This document shows positions 25,101 to 37,912 of a stretch of DNA of 64,000 nt, piece by piece; position 1 is the first letter of the stretch; the number at the start of each line of letters is the position of its first letter. The position numbers and the translations under genes were made by a program. The notes beneath the pieces are model-generated. The model was given only the letters and a program-made list of their open reading frames with translations, had not been told where the DNA came from and did not search any database. Source of the stretch: Macrotrachela quadricornifera (taxonomy: Eukaryota > Rotifera > Eurotatoria > Philodinida > Philodinidae); contig JAJEKB010020700.1 in the NCBI GenBank assembly GCA_022393335.1, forward strand, positions 1-64,000, written 5' to 3'.

Positions 25101-28100
25101 TGGAATGTGAAAAGCTCCACAATCTAGAAAGCAAAATTTACTTTAATTGTGCACTTTTTATTTTTAAAAGAAGCGAAATTCTATGCAATAAATTTTTGCT
25201 GTTGTGGAAAAAATCATTAATGTCTACTGAAACATGATATTCTTTTTTTCTTATGTTACACATACATTCAATTATTCTTTGCAAATTGTAAAGCTTTTCA
25301 TGCTATACTTTGGTATATATTTAGTTTTATTAATTAAACATATTTAGGGATTATTACATAAAATGTAGAATTTGATCATTTATTATGATTCATTCGTTAT
25401 ATTAAACAATTCTGTGAATTCAAGAATAATATAGTTTAGAGAAAGCCATTGAAAAATTTTTATCATACACGAATACTTCTGTCACTTTTATCTATATATG
25501 ATGCTAGAATATTATTGACAAATGTATACCAGTTTCTTATCTGATCTCTCCAATAACTCACAAGAATTTGATGATATATGCAACATCAACTTTTGTATTC
25601 ACATTTTTCTAACGTTATTGTAAATACAAAAATAGTTCTGTTCAAAATTGAAACAGAAATAAACTTTTAAAAAGTTAGATTCTTTTTTTGGTGACAGATC
25701 AATTCATCGCTACTCAATTCGTTGCATATATATGAGAGTAAGAGAGACAAATATGGAGAGATTTACTAATTAAATTACACAATTTACACTGCCTTACTAC
25801 TGAATATAGTGCTCATATAGATCTACTAGCGCCACTTGACTGAAAGAAATGAATTGTAACAAAAAAAGAGAGAATTTTGAAACAGATATTTGAGAACTGA
25901 TACGATGAAGCACACGATTTGACTTATTTTTCAAATTGAGAATAATTAAGGTTTAGTACGAAATGAAAAAAAACGTTATTCAGTAAAATTTTAACATACA
26001 ACGAGAGCAAAACTTGCCTCCATTATTATTCTCAAGCTTTTCAATTCTCTTTCTCGCTATCATTTAAGAGTCAAGTCGCTTAAACCAATTCAGTTATTCG
26101 ATGACGACAGACTAGTTGCAATAGCTTCTCCTGATTTTCAAAATTAAAATTTGATAATTTGGACGTTCTCTTCAGATTAATGTCGTCTAAATACAACATA
26201 GCTCAGAAACTTCATGCGAAACTTTTTTAAACGAATAATATAGCCAGCAACAAGTTAGTTTAAATCGTATTATTCAATTACTAATTCTATCTATATTTGT
26301 ATCTTTTACTCTCATATACATACGACGAATTGATATAGTGCTACTAAATGCAAGATCATGTTTGAAAACTTACAGATCTGAAATTTCAGATCATTTTCAT
26401 CAAACCTTGAAGAGTTATATATAACACTAAAGGTATACTAACCCTTTGAGGACGAAGATGTTTTTGAAAAAATTAAGATCTTTATTAAAGTGAAAGTCGA
26501 TATTTAGTCAATCAAAAATCATTAATAAAAATGATTTAAAGTATGATAAGCTTGACAACAATTAATTACATATAACTCCATATTACATTCGTCGTACTGA
26601 TATCTTGAATATTTGACTGATTTTTCACGTTTTATTGTATGAGAACATACGTGACCTTTCTGTTGGTCTGCTTTTTTTGAGATGGTTAGAAAGAGAACAT
26701 GAAAACGCTCATATCTAAACATGTGTATAGAAGAATGAGAAAAATATTGAGATAGATATATTGGAATACATAGAAAATATTCCAATAAACAGAGTATGGC
26801 AAAGTATAGAAAAGTTTATTATTGTAATGATGATAATTGCTAAATACCTTATATATGGATATTTGCGACACTTTTGAATCATTGATAATTTACTGCATTA
26901 ACATGAAAATGGCTCTAAAGTCTATTTTCACTTCGAATTGATTTGAAATATACACCATGTCTGAATTTTGAGAAATACTCGAAATGGTATATATGCCGTG
27001 CCCGCCGCGAAAAGGTTAGGAATTAAAATGTTCAACTATCCTTTCCTAGATAAAAAGAAGATTATTGAACTAAGCTTTATAATTAAAGTAGCTCTAGACA
27101 TTTCTCAAGTTGTCATGTTTTTTTTGAAACGCTGTAGATGTTTTTTATATAATTCAATTGAATTAAACAATCTCAACAAAATCTTGAATATCAAAAAACA
27201 AAATTCTAGCTCGATTTTCAATACATAACTTGAATAAAACTAGAGCTAATATAACTTTGATACATCTTGCATTAGAAAGTATGCTTACCTGTCAATAACT
27301 TAAATTAATCAACAATTTTCTACAGTAATTTGTGTTCCTCAAATGAACCTATTCAAGGTTTATTAATACATGAAATAGTCGATCAATCGAAGTTATTGAA
27401 TGCTAAGCATATTCTCTAGTGCAAAGCTTCAAGTTTTGTATTGAAAATATGACTAGAAATCATTTTCCAATATTCAGATGTTTCCTGAAATTGTCTAATT
27501 CTATTGAATCGTATAAAAATAGCTAAAGAGCAATCTTTTGCTAATCTTCAATCGTTTAGATCTTACAACAATATTTTATATTGTAATAATAGTGTAAGAT
27601 ATAAAATATTTTGTCATCATTAATATAATAATCAGAACTTTACAAGATATGAAAACAATTCGAACCATTTTTCTTTTAACTCGTAGCTCTTTTTTTCTTT
27701 GTAAAAGTATTTCAGTCAACTATTGATATTTATATTTTATATACATAATAACAGTTTATCGAAAGAAGAGGAAATTTTTAAATTAATCTTTATCTTTGTT
27801 CAACAAAATATTTATAGAAACAAGTTAATTACCTGCACTACGTGGGCAATTAACACTGCGAACAATGGCTGACCAGCTCCAGTACCTAAACATGCTATAC
27901 ATCCAATTAATAAAGTGATCCATTCTGGACTATTCATTGATAATATTCTTAGAAAGACAAATCGTTTCTTTAAAGATGTTGATCTTTTCTTAAATAAATA
28001 ATTAATAATAATCAATTTTTTAAAACAAAATCGATCTAATTTCTTACTTTATGAGCACCAAGAGCTTTACTATCACTAAATTGATTAGAACGTTCAACTA

Positions 28101-31100
28101 TTCAACAAAAAAAGAATTTTCTGAATAAATTATCATTTTAGTATATGAACATACGAATTTGTTTTCTTTCTTCTTCTTCAATTTTTTCAATACTCATTAT
28201 TTCATTTTTCTCATCATCTAATCCTTCAATTTGTTGACTTTTAACCATTGTTTGATATTTTCCTCCTTCTTTTTCCATCAAAGTTTTATGTGTACCTTCT
28301 TCAATTACATTTCCATTATCTAATACATATATTTTATCAACATTTTGAATTGTACTCAAACGATGAGCAATAACAATAGTAGTACGACCTATACATATTA
28401 TTGATATATAAAAATAAGAGAGAATAAAAAAATGAAATGATTACCTTGACATGCTCGATCAAGTGCATCTTGAACAATTTTTTCACTAACATTATCAAGT
28501 GCACTTGTTGCTTCATCTAATAAAAGTAAACTTGGTTGTTTAACAAGAGCTCGAGCTAATGCAACACGTTGTTTTTCACCACCACTTAATTGTATACCAC
28601 GTTCACCAACAATTGTTTCATATTTCTAAATAATATATACATATATATTTAAATAAAACCAATTATTAAATACAAACATTTGGTAAATGCATAATGAAAT
28701 GATGTGCATTTGCTTGTTTTGCTGCTTCTTCAATTTCTTCTCTCGTTGCATTTAATTTACCAAAACGAATATTTTCATAAATACTCATATCAAATAAAAT
28801 CTATTATTCATATTTAAATAAAAAGAAATGAAGAGAAAGAAAAAACAAAAGCATACAGGTTCTTGACTAACAACTCCAATATGTTGTCGAAATTGTTTAA
28901 GATTATAATCTTTGATTGATTGTCCATTAATTGTAATTTGACCAGAAGATGAATCATAATAACGAAGAAGAAGTGATATACATGTACTTTTTCCTATAAA
29001 TTAAATTATAATCATATTAGATGAAATGAAATATTTTTATTTCTAAATTAACTTACCACTACCACTTGAACCAACAAGAGCAGTTGTTTGACCAGCATGA
29101 GCAATAAGATCAAGTTTATTTAGAACAGATACATCTTCTCGAGATGGATAATTAAATTGAACATTTTCAAATTTAATATTACCATTAATATTAATTGATT
29201 CTTTATTTGATGTTACATCTTTCCATATATCTAATTCATTTATATTTGTTTCTTCTGCCTATAAAATTTAAATTAAATAAAGAATATTATAGTTAATATG
29301 TAATGTCAATTAATTCTAATTTACCTCTTTAATAAGTCGAAATACAGGTGCTGCTGCACTTCTAGCTTGCAAAAATGACTGTATGAAGGGACCAGCAAAA
29401 CAGAATTCACTCAGAGTTTGTGCAAACAGGAAGACAGTCTAAAAGAAAAAATAATAATCATATGATCATTGTATGATTGATTCTCGAATGTGAAACACGT
29501 ACAACAAGAATATCACTAATGTTCATTTTATTATTATTAGTCATAAAAATAGCACCACAAATGAAACCTATTGCATAAACTGAGAAACGCACAAGAGATA
29601 ACCAACCAAAGAAAACGCCTAAAAGAGCACCTTGGCGAATACAATTCCATCGAATTGGTTTCAATTCTTTTTCATATCTAAACATAATCGATGCAAGAAT
29701 ATCTTTTGTAAAAATCTATGAATATATTTAATGTAAATTTTTATTTACCGTTTTTGCTCAAATTTACTACCATTGAGTGAAAGAACGGTTCGAATTGAAC
29801 TGAATACTTCTTGTACAATTTCTCCAGCTTTCGCACATGCATTTATCTCAGTCATTCCTGCATTAAGGGTAATCTATAGCAAAATTGGTAAGTTTAATTA
29901 ATCGAAATAATTATTCATACCTTAGAAAAGAAGACCGTAGTTGCAATAACAATAGGTATAACACAAAGCATAATCAAACTCAAACGCCAATTAATAACAA
30001 GAGTTATGCCTATGGTAGAGATAGCTTGAAAAATCACTGAAATCAAACTTAAGAATTCATGACCAATGCCTCGTTCAATCTTTGCAATATCTCTATGAAA
30101 GAATTTGATCAATTATATATATTTGATATTCAATATATCAATAACTTACTCGAATAATTTTAAATTAAGTTGACCAGTAGGATTTGTATCCAAATATAAA
30201 ATATTCTAAAAAATGATGAAAAAAGAAAGCAACGGATTTTATTAAAACTAATAATACAAAAAGTATATGAAGATTGCGATATAAATAAATTATATGAAAC
30301 TTCTTTAATATCTCTGGATTTTTATATTTAGATAGATAAAAAAAACATTCGGTTGTCTAGATAGGACATATAAATGTGCTTTAATTGGTGAATGCACACA
30401 CCACGTCGCAAAATAAGTCGTTATTCTGATCCAAACAGATAAGAATTCTCTTTCAGGTCGAGCGGGCTAATTTTTTTTGTCGAACTGTGGTAGTCCAATG
30501 TTTTTATCCATCCATTCTTTTAGTAGTGTTCAGAACTCGAAAAAAGAAAATTACAGAAATTTTCAGAAAAAAGGATTCTATGAGAAATCAAATAGTTTCC
30601 CAGCGCATGTAAGAGATACTAGACATAAAAATTTTATTATATTGAATCTTAAAATAAATAATGAAATTAACACTGTCTTGAACGTCTTTTTATTTATTTT
30701 GCCTGAAAAGAATGTGAAATATTAGTTTTCATGGTCAAAAATAGAATCAAAAAAGAAGATTTATGAAATGTTTTACTCGGTTAAATATTGATTTTTACCA
30801 GACCAATTCTAGCGTTGATCTTGGTCGAAAAAATTTTTAGTATTGAAAGTTTAGAGATTGAGAAAGTTGATTATATCTAAGTGTAGCTGTTTCAAAAAAA
30901 TGAACTGAATGGTGAGTCTTCAGATATGAAAGTTTTTCATTTCTACTCAGGGATTATTTGCAATTGCATTCTGAATCGTTAGCTAGTTAAATTCAAACAA
31001 AAATTCTGCTTAAAAATATGGTATACTTCACATGTGCTTATTCGAACAAAAGATTCTATAGTAAAGAACATCGAATTATGCATAATAATCATTATTGAGT

Positions 31101-34100
31101 TCAAAGAACTTTCAACATGTTTTGTTTGACTAAATAAGTGAATCAACTTATGTTATATGAATTCGATTTCAATTTCTGTCATTTGACGTAATTAAACTCA
31201 TTCAAAAGAAAAAACGGAATATATGCTTCTGAAACATTGATTATTATTAAAGTTATCTCCAAATTGTATTGAAAAAAATATTTGTAAAAGATTAAATATC
31301 TCTTGATTTTAGATTGAGTCAAACAAGCATAGAAATTTCACTATGTCAGACTGGATCGAGCTGAACTAAAGGTAAATTGGATCAGGTGATAAGTATGTTG
31401 CTTATTTTGATTCTTGTTATGATCGTGTGCACAACATGATAACTGCTTTTTTTATTTATTGTATTCCATTTTTTTTTTTTTGTTTCCGTTTTTCTTACCG
31501 TTTATTTTATAATATGAAAACATAATTGTTGATGGGATTTTTATATTTATGATATAGGAAAAAAAAACTGTATAACGTGCAATAGTAAGTATCTTATTCA
31601 TTCTAAAAAACATTTTTGTTCATGTGAACGTCAATTAAGCCTAAAATTTAATCTTAAAAATCTATGTGTAGATGAACGACTTGGAAGGAGAAAGTCATTA
31701 AAATAGCAGACAATAGATATTATTATATATAATTATGATAAATTTAAAAGATCTTTCATCTATTAAAATATACCGGATATAATATTCAGATTAATGATTC
31801 TTTACAGTTTATATGAAATAATTAGACCAATGTATTTAATTAAGATATTTCGTACGCAGTGACATTTTGTCAGAGTTAAATTATTTGTTTGCATGGCTGA
31901 TTTATTGGATAAATAGATTTTTAAATAAGTAAATAATATTCAAACAGACAAAAATTTCTAAAAATGTGTTTAAAGATACTAATCGTGATTTTCATTTTAG
32001 GATCTTCCATGTTCATTGAGAAAACATCAAAAGTTACACGAAAATGCTTTAAAATACAACTTCTGTATCAAGAGAACGCTTAAAAAAATGTCATAATATT
32101 TTAGTTTTATAAGTAATAATGATATTTGTATGTTCATATATATGTTAATAATATTCTAAGAAAACTTTTTGATTATTTTCTTAATCCAAAGTTACCTTTA
32201 CAAGCGTTTTTGTGCAACTTTTTATGTTTACTGAATAGATATGAAAATGCTAAAATTGAAACTACAATCAGTAAGTTTAAACGTTTATTTTGAAATGGCA
32301 TGCATTTATTATAATACATGAAAATATAGCAATCTATATCTAAACTGTATGAATAGTTCCTAACTTAATACAGTAGTATCTATTTCGGTGAAAGAATAGA
32401 CCTATAACAGTTCCATATTAGTTCTGATCTTGAGAACTGTTTAACAGTTCTTTTGATAGAAACTGATCTGTTTCAACAGTCCTTTTTTAGGAATTGAATT
32501 GTTCAAAAAAAAATTTTACTCTTATAAATAAATCATAACTGTTCTATTATTAGAAAAAGTCTCCCAGTAATACAACAATTATGTTCTCTCTTAGGAGTTT
32601 TTTTCAATAACAGTATAGTTTTGCTGTGTTCATAAGGAACAAAATGTTCAGTTCCTATCAAAAGAACTGCCTGCAGTTCTTTTGAGCAGTTTCTTCAAAT
32701 TTTGAACTGTGAATTGCTCTAGATCTATGAAAGAATACTTTTAAAAAAATTGTTTAATATAATTTTTTAATTAATCATCTTTTAAATCAACTAAATTTCT
32801 GAATTAAAGAATGTTCTGTCTTTTAATGTAATAGATTATCACTTTTAACAAATGACTATCAATCAATTTATCGAATTATCTAATTAATTTGAACGTAATC
32901 TATACATGAGCTGCCTAATTCGAAATCGAGTATAGATGAAGACTCAGCTGTATAGTATCAATGTGAAAATAACTGGAAAAAACTAGGAAGTTTTGGTTTA
33001 GCTTTAACACAATTCATATGTATGCTGTGAGGGAGAGAGTATATGTCTCTCTAGAAAGAGGTGTGAGAGGGGAAGAATATATATCTCTCTAGAAGGAGTG
33101 AGGAGAAGAGCATATATCTGTCTAGAGAGTGAGGGGGCGGATGTGAGGGAGAACATTTGTTTCTCTATAGTGAGAGTGGACGAGTATATTCTTCCTATAT
33201 GGAAGAGGCCATATGCCTCTATACAATGAGCTGAGAGAACATCTGACTCTCTAGAGTAAAAGGGTAGAGAGCATCTGACTCTCTAGGAAGAGAGAGAGGA
33301 AATATCTCTATATAGAGGGGTTAGATTCTGGGTTTCTTTTTTTATGTACCCTAGAGTTAAACTTAAACTAAATCTATTCCTAGAAAAGTCTAGTGTTATT
33401 TTTGTTTTGAATGCCCAATTATATTCGAACTCGAATTAGGCAGCTATTCTTGTGTTATTAGGTTGTGTGTTGCTTAATAAATTAGATATAAATTCATCCT
33501 ATATTAGGTATAGATTTATTTTAAAATTAGATACAGATTGCTATATTTTTAAGTATTAGTTCATATTTAACCCTTTTGAAATTTTTGCCTGATAAAATAT
33601 TCTCAAAAGTTTTATAGTTACATCTTCTTCACTATTACAAGCGTCTCTCTACAACCTCAGATTTATGATTATCTTTGAAGTCTTAACATTTCTATATTCT
33701 ACAGGTAAAACACTATACTAAAAGAAATTCTGAACCGAATGGGTTTTTATAAACATTAGATATAATTCTTTCACTTTAGTAAAAAACGGAAGTCAAGCGA
33801 CTTTGATATCAATTTTATTTTCTCGAGAATTTTAAATCTAAAAATTTTTTGATTATAATTCAAATTCAATATTCTTAAAGCGTTCGGAAAGTTGTGTTTT
33901 CTGAATGACTTATGCTCTGCTTTCTTCCAAAATAAGAATTTTGAGACTCTCTGAGAAAGCCGAACTTCAGGAACAGTTGTAGCTACAGGAAACAAAATTG
34001 TCTTACTGCTATTATGAAGTTAGAAGATCTCGGATTCGTGATTCTTCAACATCTGTAACTGTGATAGATTAAGTTGAAAAATTTGAGCTCACTTAGCTAA

Positions 34101-36746
34101 CATATGTAGAAGATACGTTTACTGTAAAAGTCAAATTCCAGCAAAAAAGGCGGAAGAATTACAACTCATTTTTGGCGCTTTTTAAAAAACTGAAAATTGC
34201 GACCGTTATTTTAGCTTATAAATTTCATTAAAGAATATGCTCTTAATCATTACACTTTGCTCCAACTGATATTTAAAAAAAGTTTCTTTTCTCACAACTT
34301 AAGCAAGCTCATTATGAAGATCAACACTTGTGGTAAGACTTTCGCACTAGTTCTAATATTATCATGCTATCAGCAAAAAAGTTTCGGAAGAAGTTCTTAA
34401 AATATTAAACGAAAAACTCTATTAAGAAGAAGTAATTTAAGATGTTACATACTAAAACTTCCTCCTTCTTTGTGAATATCTCTCAAAGACGAACACTCCC
34501 ATGGAGTGAACAGTGAACGATTTTTTCCATTCATGTCAACTAGAATAACCTCTCTAATGTGAACATTTTTCTTATCTATATTATTACACGTATGCACCTG
34601 TGATTTTTCCTGCTTGTTATTTTTATCATCTATGAATTTCTCCATGTTTTGCATTTTCCATTTCTTGTTATCACTCTAAATATAGGTTTATGTTTTGTGA
34701 ATGATGTATACTCATATAGATTCAGGAACAAACTGCAAGTGGAATAGAAGTTTAACAGTTTTATGCATCATGAGTTATTCTGCCAAAACTTTCTGAAACA
34801 ATGGAAATGGTCGAACGATTCCATCTTCTATCAACTACCACTTATTTTCAATTACATTTGATCGTTATTCAGTTCGAATCTCAATTGATTGATCTTTATC
34901 TCGAGAGTGAAGTGTCGAAGCAAAGCAATATCGATGATTTTTTTTTTAAAAATAAAGTTGAACAGATAATTCAATAAATAAAGATAAGAAACGATTGCTA
35001 GATCTCGATGACTTGTATTCAAATAATAGAAACTCCTTACTATGTAAATAAACATAGCTCTCCATATAGTGAATACTTGTGAATATTTCCTTGAGTGTTC
35101 ACATTAGAAAGATTTTGATGTAGATATATAGGAACATTACAAAAACATTAAGATTGACAGCTTACAATATATTTTTAAGTGTAAAAACATGTTTGACTTA
35201 CACGTTGAATAAGTGATTTAAAGAGACGGACACTTATGCAAGATATTTGTCTTTTCACAGTTATAAGCCAAGTATAAAAACTAATTCCACTAACTATGAA
35301 ATCTATGGCACCAATAACTATAGTAATATAGTAAGAAATCAGATTTCATCTTTTATCATATTCAAATTATTCTATTGAATTTCTAAACTTACTTATTAAC
35401 CAATAAACAAAATTCATAACTTTTAATCGAAGTAAATGCATTGATGTGGCTGACGTTGATGACAACATCATACCAGATTTACGACACAATCTAAAATGGA
35501 AATATAAAGAAGAAAAAAACCAAGCAAAATACATATTAACACATTCAGCACGATTCGATTTTCATAGAAAGTAACATCTCTACATTCGTTTTATTAGAAA
35601 ACAAAGTATAGCACAAGATGCAGCGTGAAACGCTGTACAATCTACATCGTAAAGTTTATTTCGATTGTATACCTTTTGTTTTGAAAAAAAGCAAAACTGT
35701 GTGCGACCAGTTATTGAGGTTGCAAAAATTGATCGCACAGGATTTTGCTTTTTTTGAAAACAAAAGGTATACAATCGAAATACGCTTTACGATGTAGATT
35801 GTAGAGCATTCCACGCGACATGTTGTAGTATATTTTATTTCTTCTTACGAAATCATATTAGGTGATAAAAAGATCAAATAAAAAAAATGAAATTTTACAT
35901 TTGTGTAGAAAAAAATGATCATCTCACAACCTCGAAAACTAGTCACACAGAGTTTTACTTTCTTTGAAAACAAAAATTACACAATTAAAATAAGCTTTAC
36001 TACGGAGATCGTAGAGTTTTTCACGCTGCATCTTATGATATATGCTGTTTTTTTTAAATAAAATGTGTTTAGAGATTCAAATATTAAATATACCGTGAGC
36101 CACCGGTGGCTCACATCGTGCTGAATGTGTTAATAGATAAATATTTGTAGTGAATTACCTATACAAATGGTTATTGCTAAATGGGTTGAGTTCAATACCT
36201 GGAGGACAATCATAGTTGCTGATATAAGAAATATTTGAATTTTGATATTGATCATGGCAGTTATTACTAATTGATTCAATAGCAAACAATCCTGCAATCC
36301 GAAGCGCAATGACATAGCTTGCTAGAAGACAAGTACAATGTAACAATAGGAGACATAAAGTAATAAACATCAGGAGGAGATCGATGCGATCAGCGAAACG
36401 GAACTAAAATGAAATCAAATGAATTAATCATTGTATATTCCATCTGAATACAAATTACCATTTCGAAAATACCATCTACTTTTTTGCTATTACTCATTTT
36501 TGTATCATTGTCATTGAGTTTTTCATATTTATCATCTGTACCCTTACTGCTAAAACATCGTCGCAAATCAGAGAAACTTGAAAAAAAAAACAATTTTATG
36601 TTATTTTTTGGTTTTTAAATTACATATTGGTTTTTATCCTACTGGTTAGTCGAAGATTGGTTTTTGTTGTCATTGTCATTGTCATCATTACCATCTTCAT
36701 GAAATGACTTCTTGATTCTTGGTAACAGAGGTTGTTTATCACACAT
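22117..36746 (-). CDS. ABCB/P-glycoprotein-type full ABC exporter, copy B
   Basis: ATP-driven membrane exporter of about 1,340 aa. Exons (5' to 3'): 36746-36643, 36576-36459, 36403-36159, 35490-35393, 35317-35202, 30205-30150, 30092-29921, 29873-29749, 29677-29503, 29438-29325, 29258-29057, 28993-28857, 28800-28678, 28625-28445, 28388-28155, 28097-28048, 27988-27833, 24260-24156, 24100-23735, 23669-23569, 23511-23371, 23308-23255, 23203-23101, 23043-22941, 22917-22855 (cut by gap), 22792-22592, 22525-22379 and 22320-22117. Phases agree. Layout TMD1-NBD1-TMD2-NBD2. NBD1 (about residue 450 on): A-loop FNYPSR, Walker [12 protein letters not shown]-loop VVSQEP, signature LSGGEKQR, Walker [14 protein letters not shown]-loop IAHRLST. 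NBD2: FAYPTR, CGKST (rest in gap), [34 protein letters not shown]. Both sites look competent. A charged linker ([10 protein letters not shown]) joins the halves. Introns 24261-27832 and 30206-35201 are far larger than the rest. Substrate unknown. Confidence 0.92.
22918..22927. other. Assembly gap (10 N) inside NBD2 Walker A of ABC copy B
   Basis: Ten Ns replace the start of the exon ending at 22855. The upstream exon ends at EPG with a GTAAAT donor; the downstream piece resumes at CGKST. About ten residues of the Walker A loop and the end of a short intron are missing. The run length is probably arbitrary. Confidence 0.95.
24261..27832. other. 3.6-kb intron of ABC copy B
   Basis: No exon recognised. 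Includes a TA-type microsatellite near 24325, an inverted-repeat element (25710-26343) and, at 26441, ACCCTTTGAGGACGAAGATG, which resembles the piggyBac-like end at 51259; no partner end was found. Other sequence unidentified. Confidence 0.5.
25710..26343. mobile_element. Inverted-repeat MITE-like element, about 630 bp
   Basis: Left end CAATTCGTTGCATATATATG then AGAGTAAGAG, and right end (inverted) CAATTCGTCGTATGTATATG then AGAGTAAAAG. The match continues inward (ACAAATAT...). No coding frame. Outer borders uncertain by a few bases. Confidence 0.6.
32390..32715. repeat. Nested inverted repeat around CAGTTCTTTTGATAG
   Basis: CAGTTCTTTTGATAGAAACTG near 32450 is inverted near 32655 (TCAGTTCCTATCAAAAGAACTG). 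Several further AACAGTTC / GAACTGTT copies sit around it. Likely a small foldback element; borders approximate. Confidence 0.5.
32909..33444. mobile_element. Inverted-ended element carrying a degenerate minisatellite
   Basis: The ends AGCTGCCTAATTCGAAATCG (32909) and, inverted, AGCTGCCTAATTCGAGTTCG (to 33444) form terminal repeats of about 15-20 bp. Between 33010 and 33320 lies a purine-rich degenerate array of roughly 35-45 bp units built on GTGAGAGG...ATATCTCTCTAGA, about 7-8 copies, sharply different from the surrounding AT-rich intron. No coding frame. Confidence 0.6.
35540..36129. mobile_element. TTAA-flanked MITE (590 bp) inserted in intron 3 of ABC copy B
   Basis: Bounded by TTAA at 35536-35539 and 36130-36133. 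The ends are perfect inverted repeats: CACATTCAGCACGAT and ATCGTGCTGAATGTG. Inside are further inverted arms (for example around TTTACGATGTAGATTGTAGAG and GAAAACAAAAGGTATACAATCG). The same intron in copy A is only 73 bp and lacks it, so this is a clean insertion after duplication. TTAA target use points to the piggyBac group; no transposase inside. Confidence 0.8.
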
Positions 36747-36974
36747 TTCAGTTTCTTTTTAATATATGGATTAGAAAAAAAAAGCACCGACGATAAATAT
36801 TTATATACATAACTGGGTCAAAATGTTTGCGTAGTTATTGCTTGACTGATTATGTTTTTTTTCTTTTCTTTGTGCACACATTTTAACAAAAGGAAAAATG
36901 TTTACGAGTAAGTGTCTTACTCGCCTTACCCACAATCATCATATGATAAGTGATATTTTTCACGTCAATAAAGT
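36747..36974. other. Upstream of ABC copy B
   Basis: Short AT-rich stretch likely to contain the 5' UTR or promoter; no motif recognised. Confidence 0.4.
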
Positions 36975-37230
36975 TAGGATTAGATTCGTCTTTTTTCAAC
37001 GAATATTTACTCATTAACTTGTGTTTAAGTAGTTCAACAGTGCGTCCTATACAACTCGGCGAGCTTTATTTAATGATGCAATCAAATTTTCGGGGCTATA
37101 CTTTGAGTTATAGAAACTCTGATTGAACCATTGAATAGAGCTCATCGTGTTGTATAAGACGCACTGATGAACTGCTTAAACACATGCTAATGCGCAAATA
37201 TTCGTTGAAAAAGTCGAATCTGTCGCTAAC
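36975..37230. repeat. Foldback repeat, arms about 80 bp
   Basis: Left arm (about 36976-37054; TTTTTCAACGAATATTT, TGTGTTTAAG, CAGTGCGTC) is inverted at 37145-37225, with a loop of about 90 bp. It lies about 230 bp upstream of ABC copy B, so it could affect that promoter. Confidence 0.7.
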
Positions 37231-37912
37231 TTCATCGCTGGTACAAATAAAGGATAATTTAGATCTAGAATAAGCATACCTCAGATCCATATTTTTCTAA
37301 AACCAAAGAAAGAATTCTGAACTCTAGATAATACAGTTGTTCTATTGATAGACAATTATGTTTGTTTTCGTCTTTTTTGAAGTTATAAGCTCAAAATTTC
37401 AAACTTGCTGCAAGAAGGCAGTATGAAGAATTTCAGATACAGCGTCAATACTTATTCATATAATTATGTTAGGGATTATGATTTTTCTCAGTAAATGATA
37501 TGTCTTTACTATCTTAATAATGATAGCCAAAAGTTTTTTTTTTCTATTCCAAATTATCAAAATATGTATTAATAAACTAACGAAAATAATCCCTTCATTT
37601 TTTGATAAAATTTTTCTTCCAACTTTTTCAGACATAATTCATCATCTCCATCTTTGCTTTATTTTATATTAATAAAACTAGAATGATGTGTTTATTCTTC
37701 GTATTCAACGTAATTTTTTTATTTTTTATTATAAAAACAAGCCAACTTTTCTTTCTCCTTTTACAACAAGTCTTTATATTGCATTTGATACCTTATTATA
37801 CATCAGAAATCTGCAACACAATCGAAAGATTCTATGGTATTGTCACTTTTTCTTTCGAATAACATTCAGTCAAAATAATTTCTATATCATGTATCGGTTG
37901 TATAAATAAATT
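37231..37912. other. Intergenic
   Basis: Nothing recognised; a 73-codon plus-strand frame at 37688-37909 lacks any family features. Confidence 0.4.

Larger units (their letters stand above)
30206..35201. other. 5-kb intron of ABC copy B
   Basis: Equivalent to intron 5 of copy A. The first 150 or so bases beyond 30206 and the last 40 before 35202 match copy A. The interior holds the elements listed at 32390 and 32909. A minus-strand frame at 34445-34654 has no recognisable domain and I do not call it a gene. Confidence 0.5.

Noticed and set aside
26522..26871. Overlapping minus-strand frames in the 3.6-kb ABC intron
   Set aside because: Short, mutually overlapping, no recognisable domain; they would disrupt the ABC reading frame if included.
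33771..33995. 74-codon minus-strand frame
   Set aside because: Basic, Phe/Lys-rich composition with no family match; intronic.
34445..34654. 69-codon minus-strand frame in the 5-kb ABC intron
   Set aside because: No domain, no splice sites consistent with the ABC gene and no counterpart in copy A.
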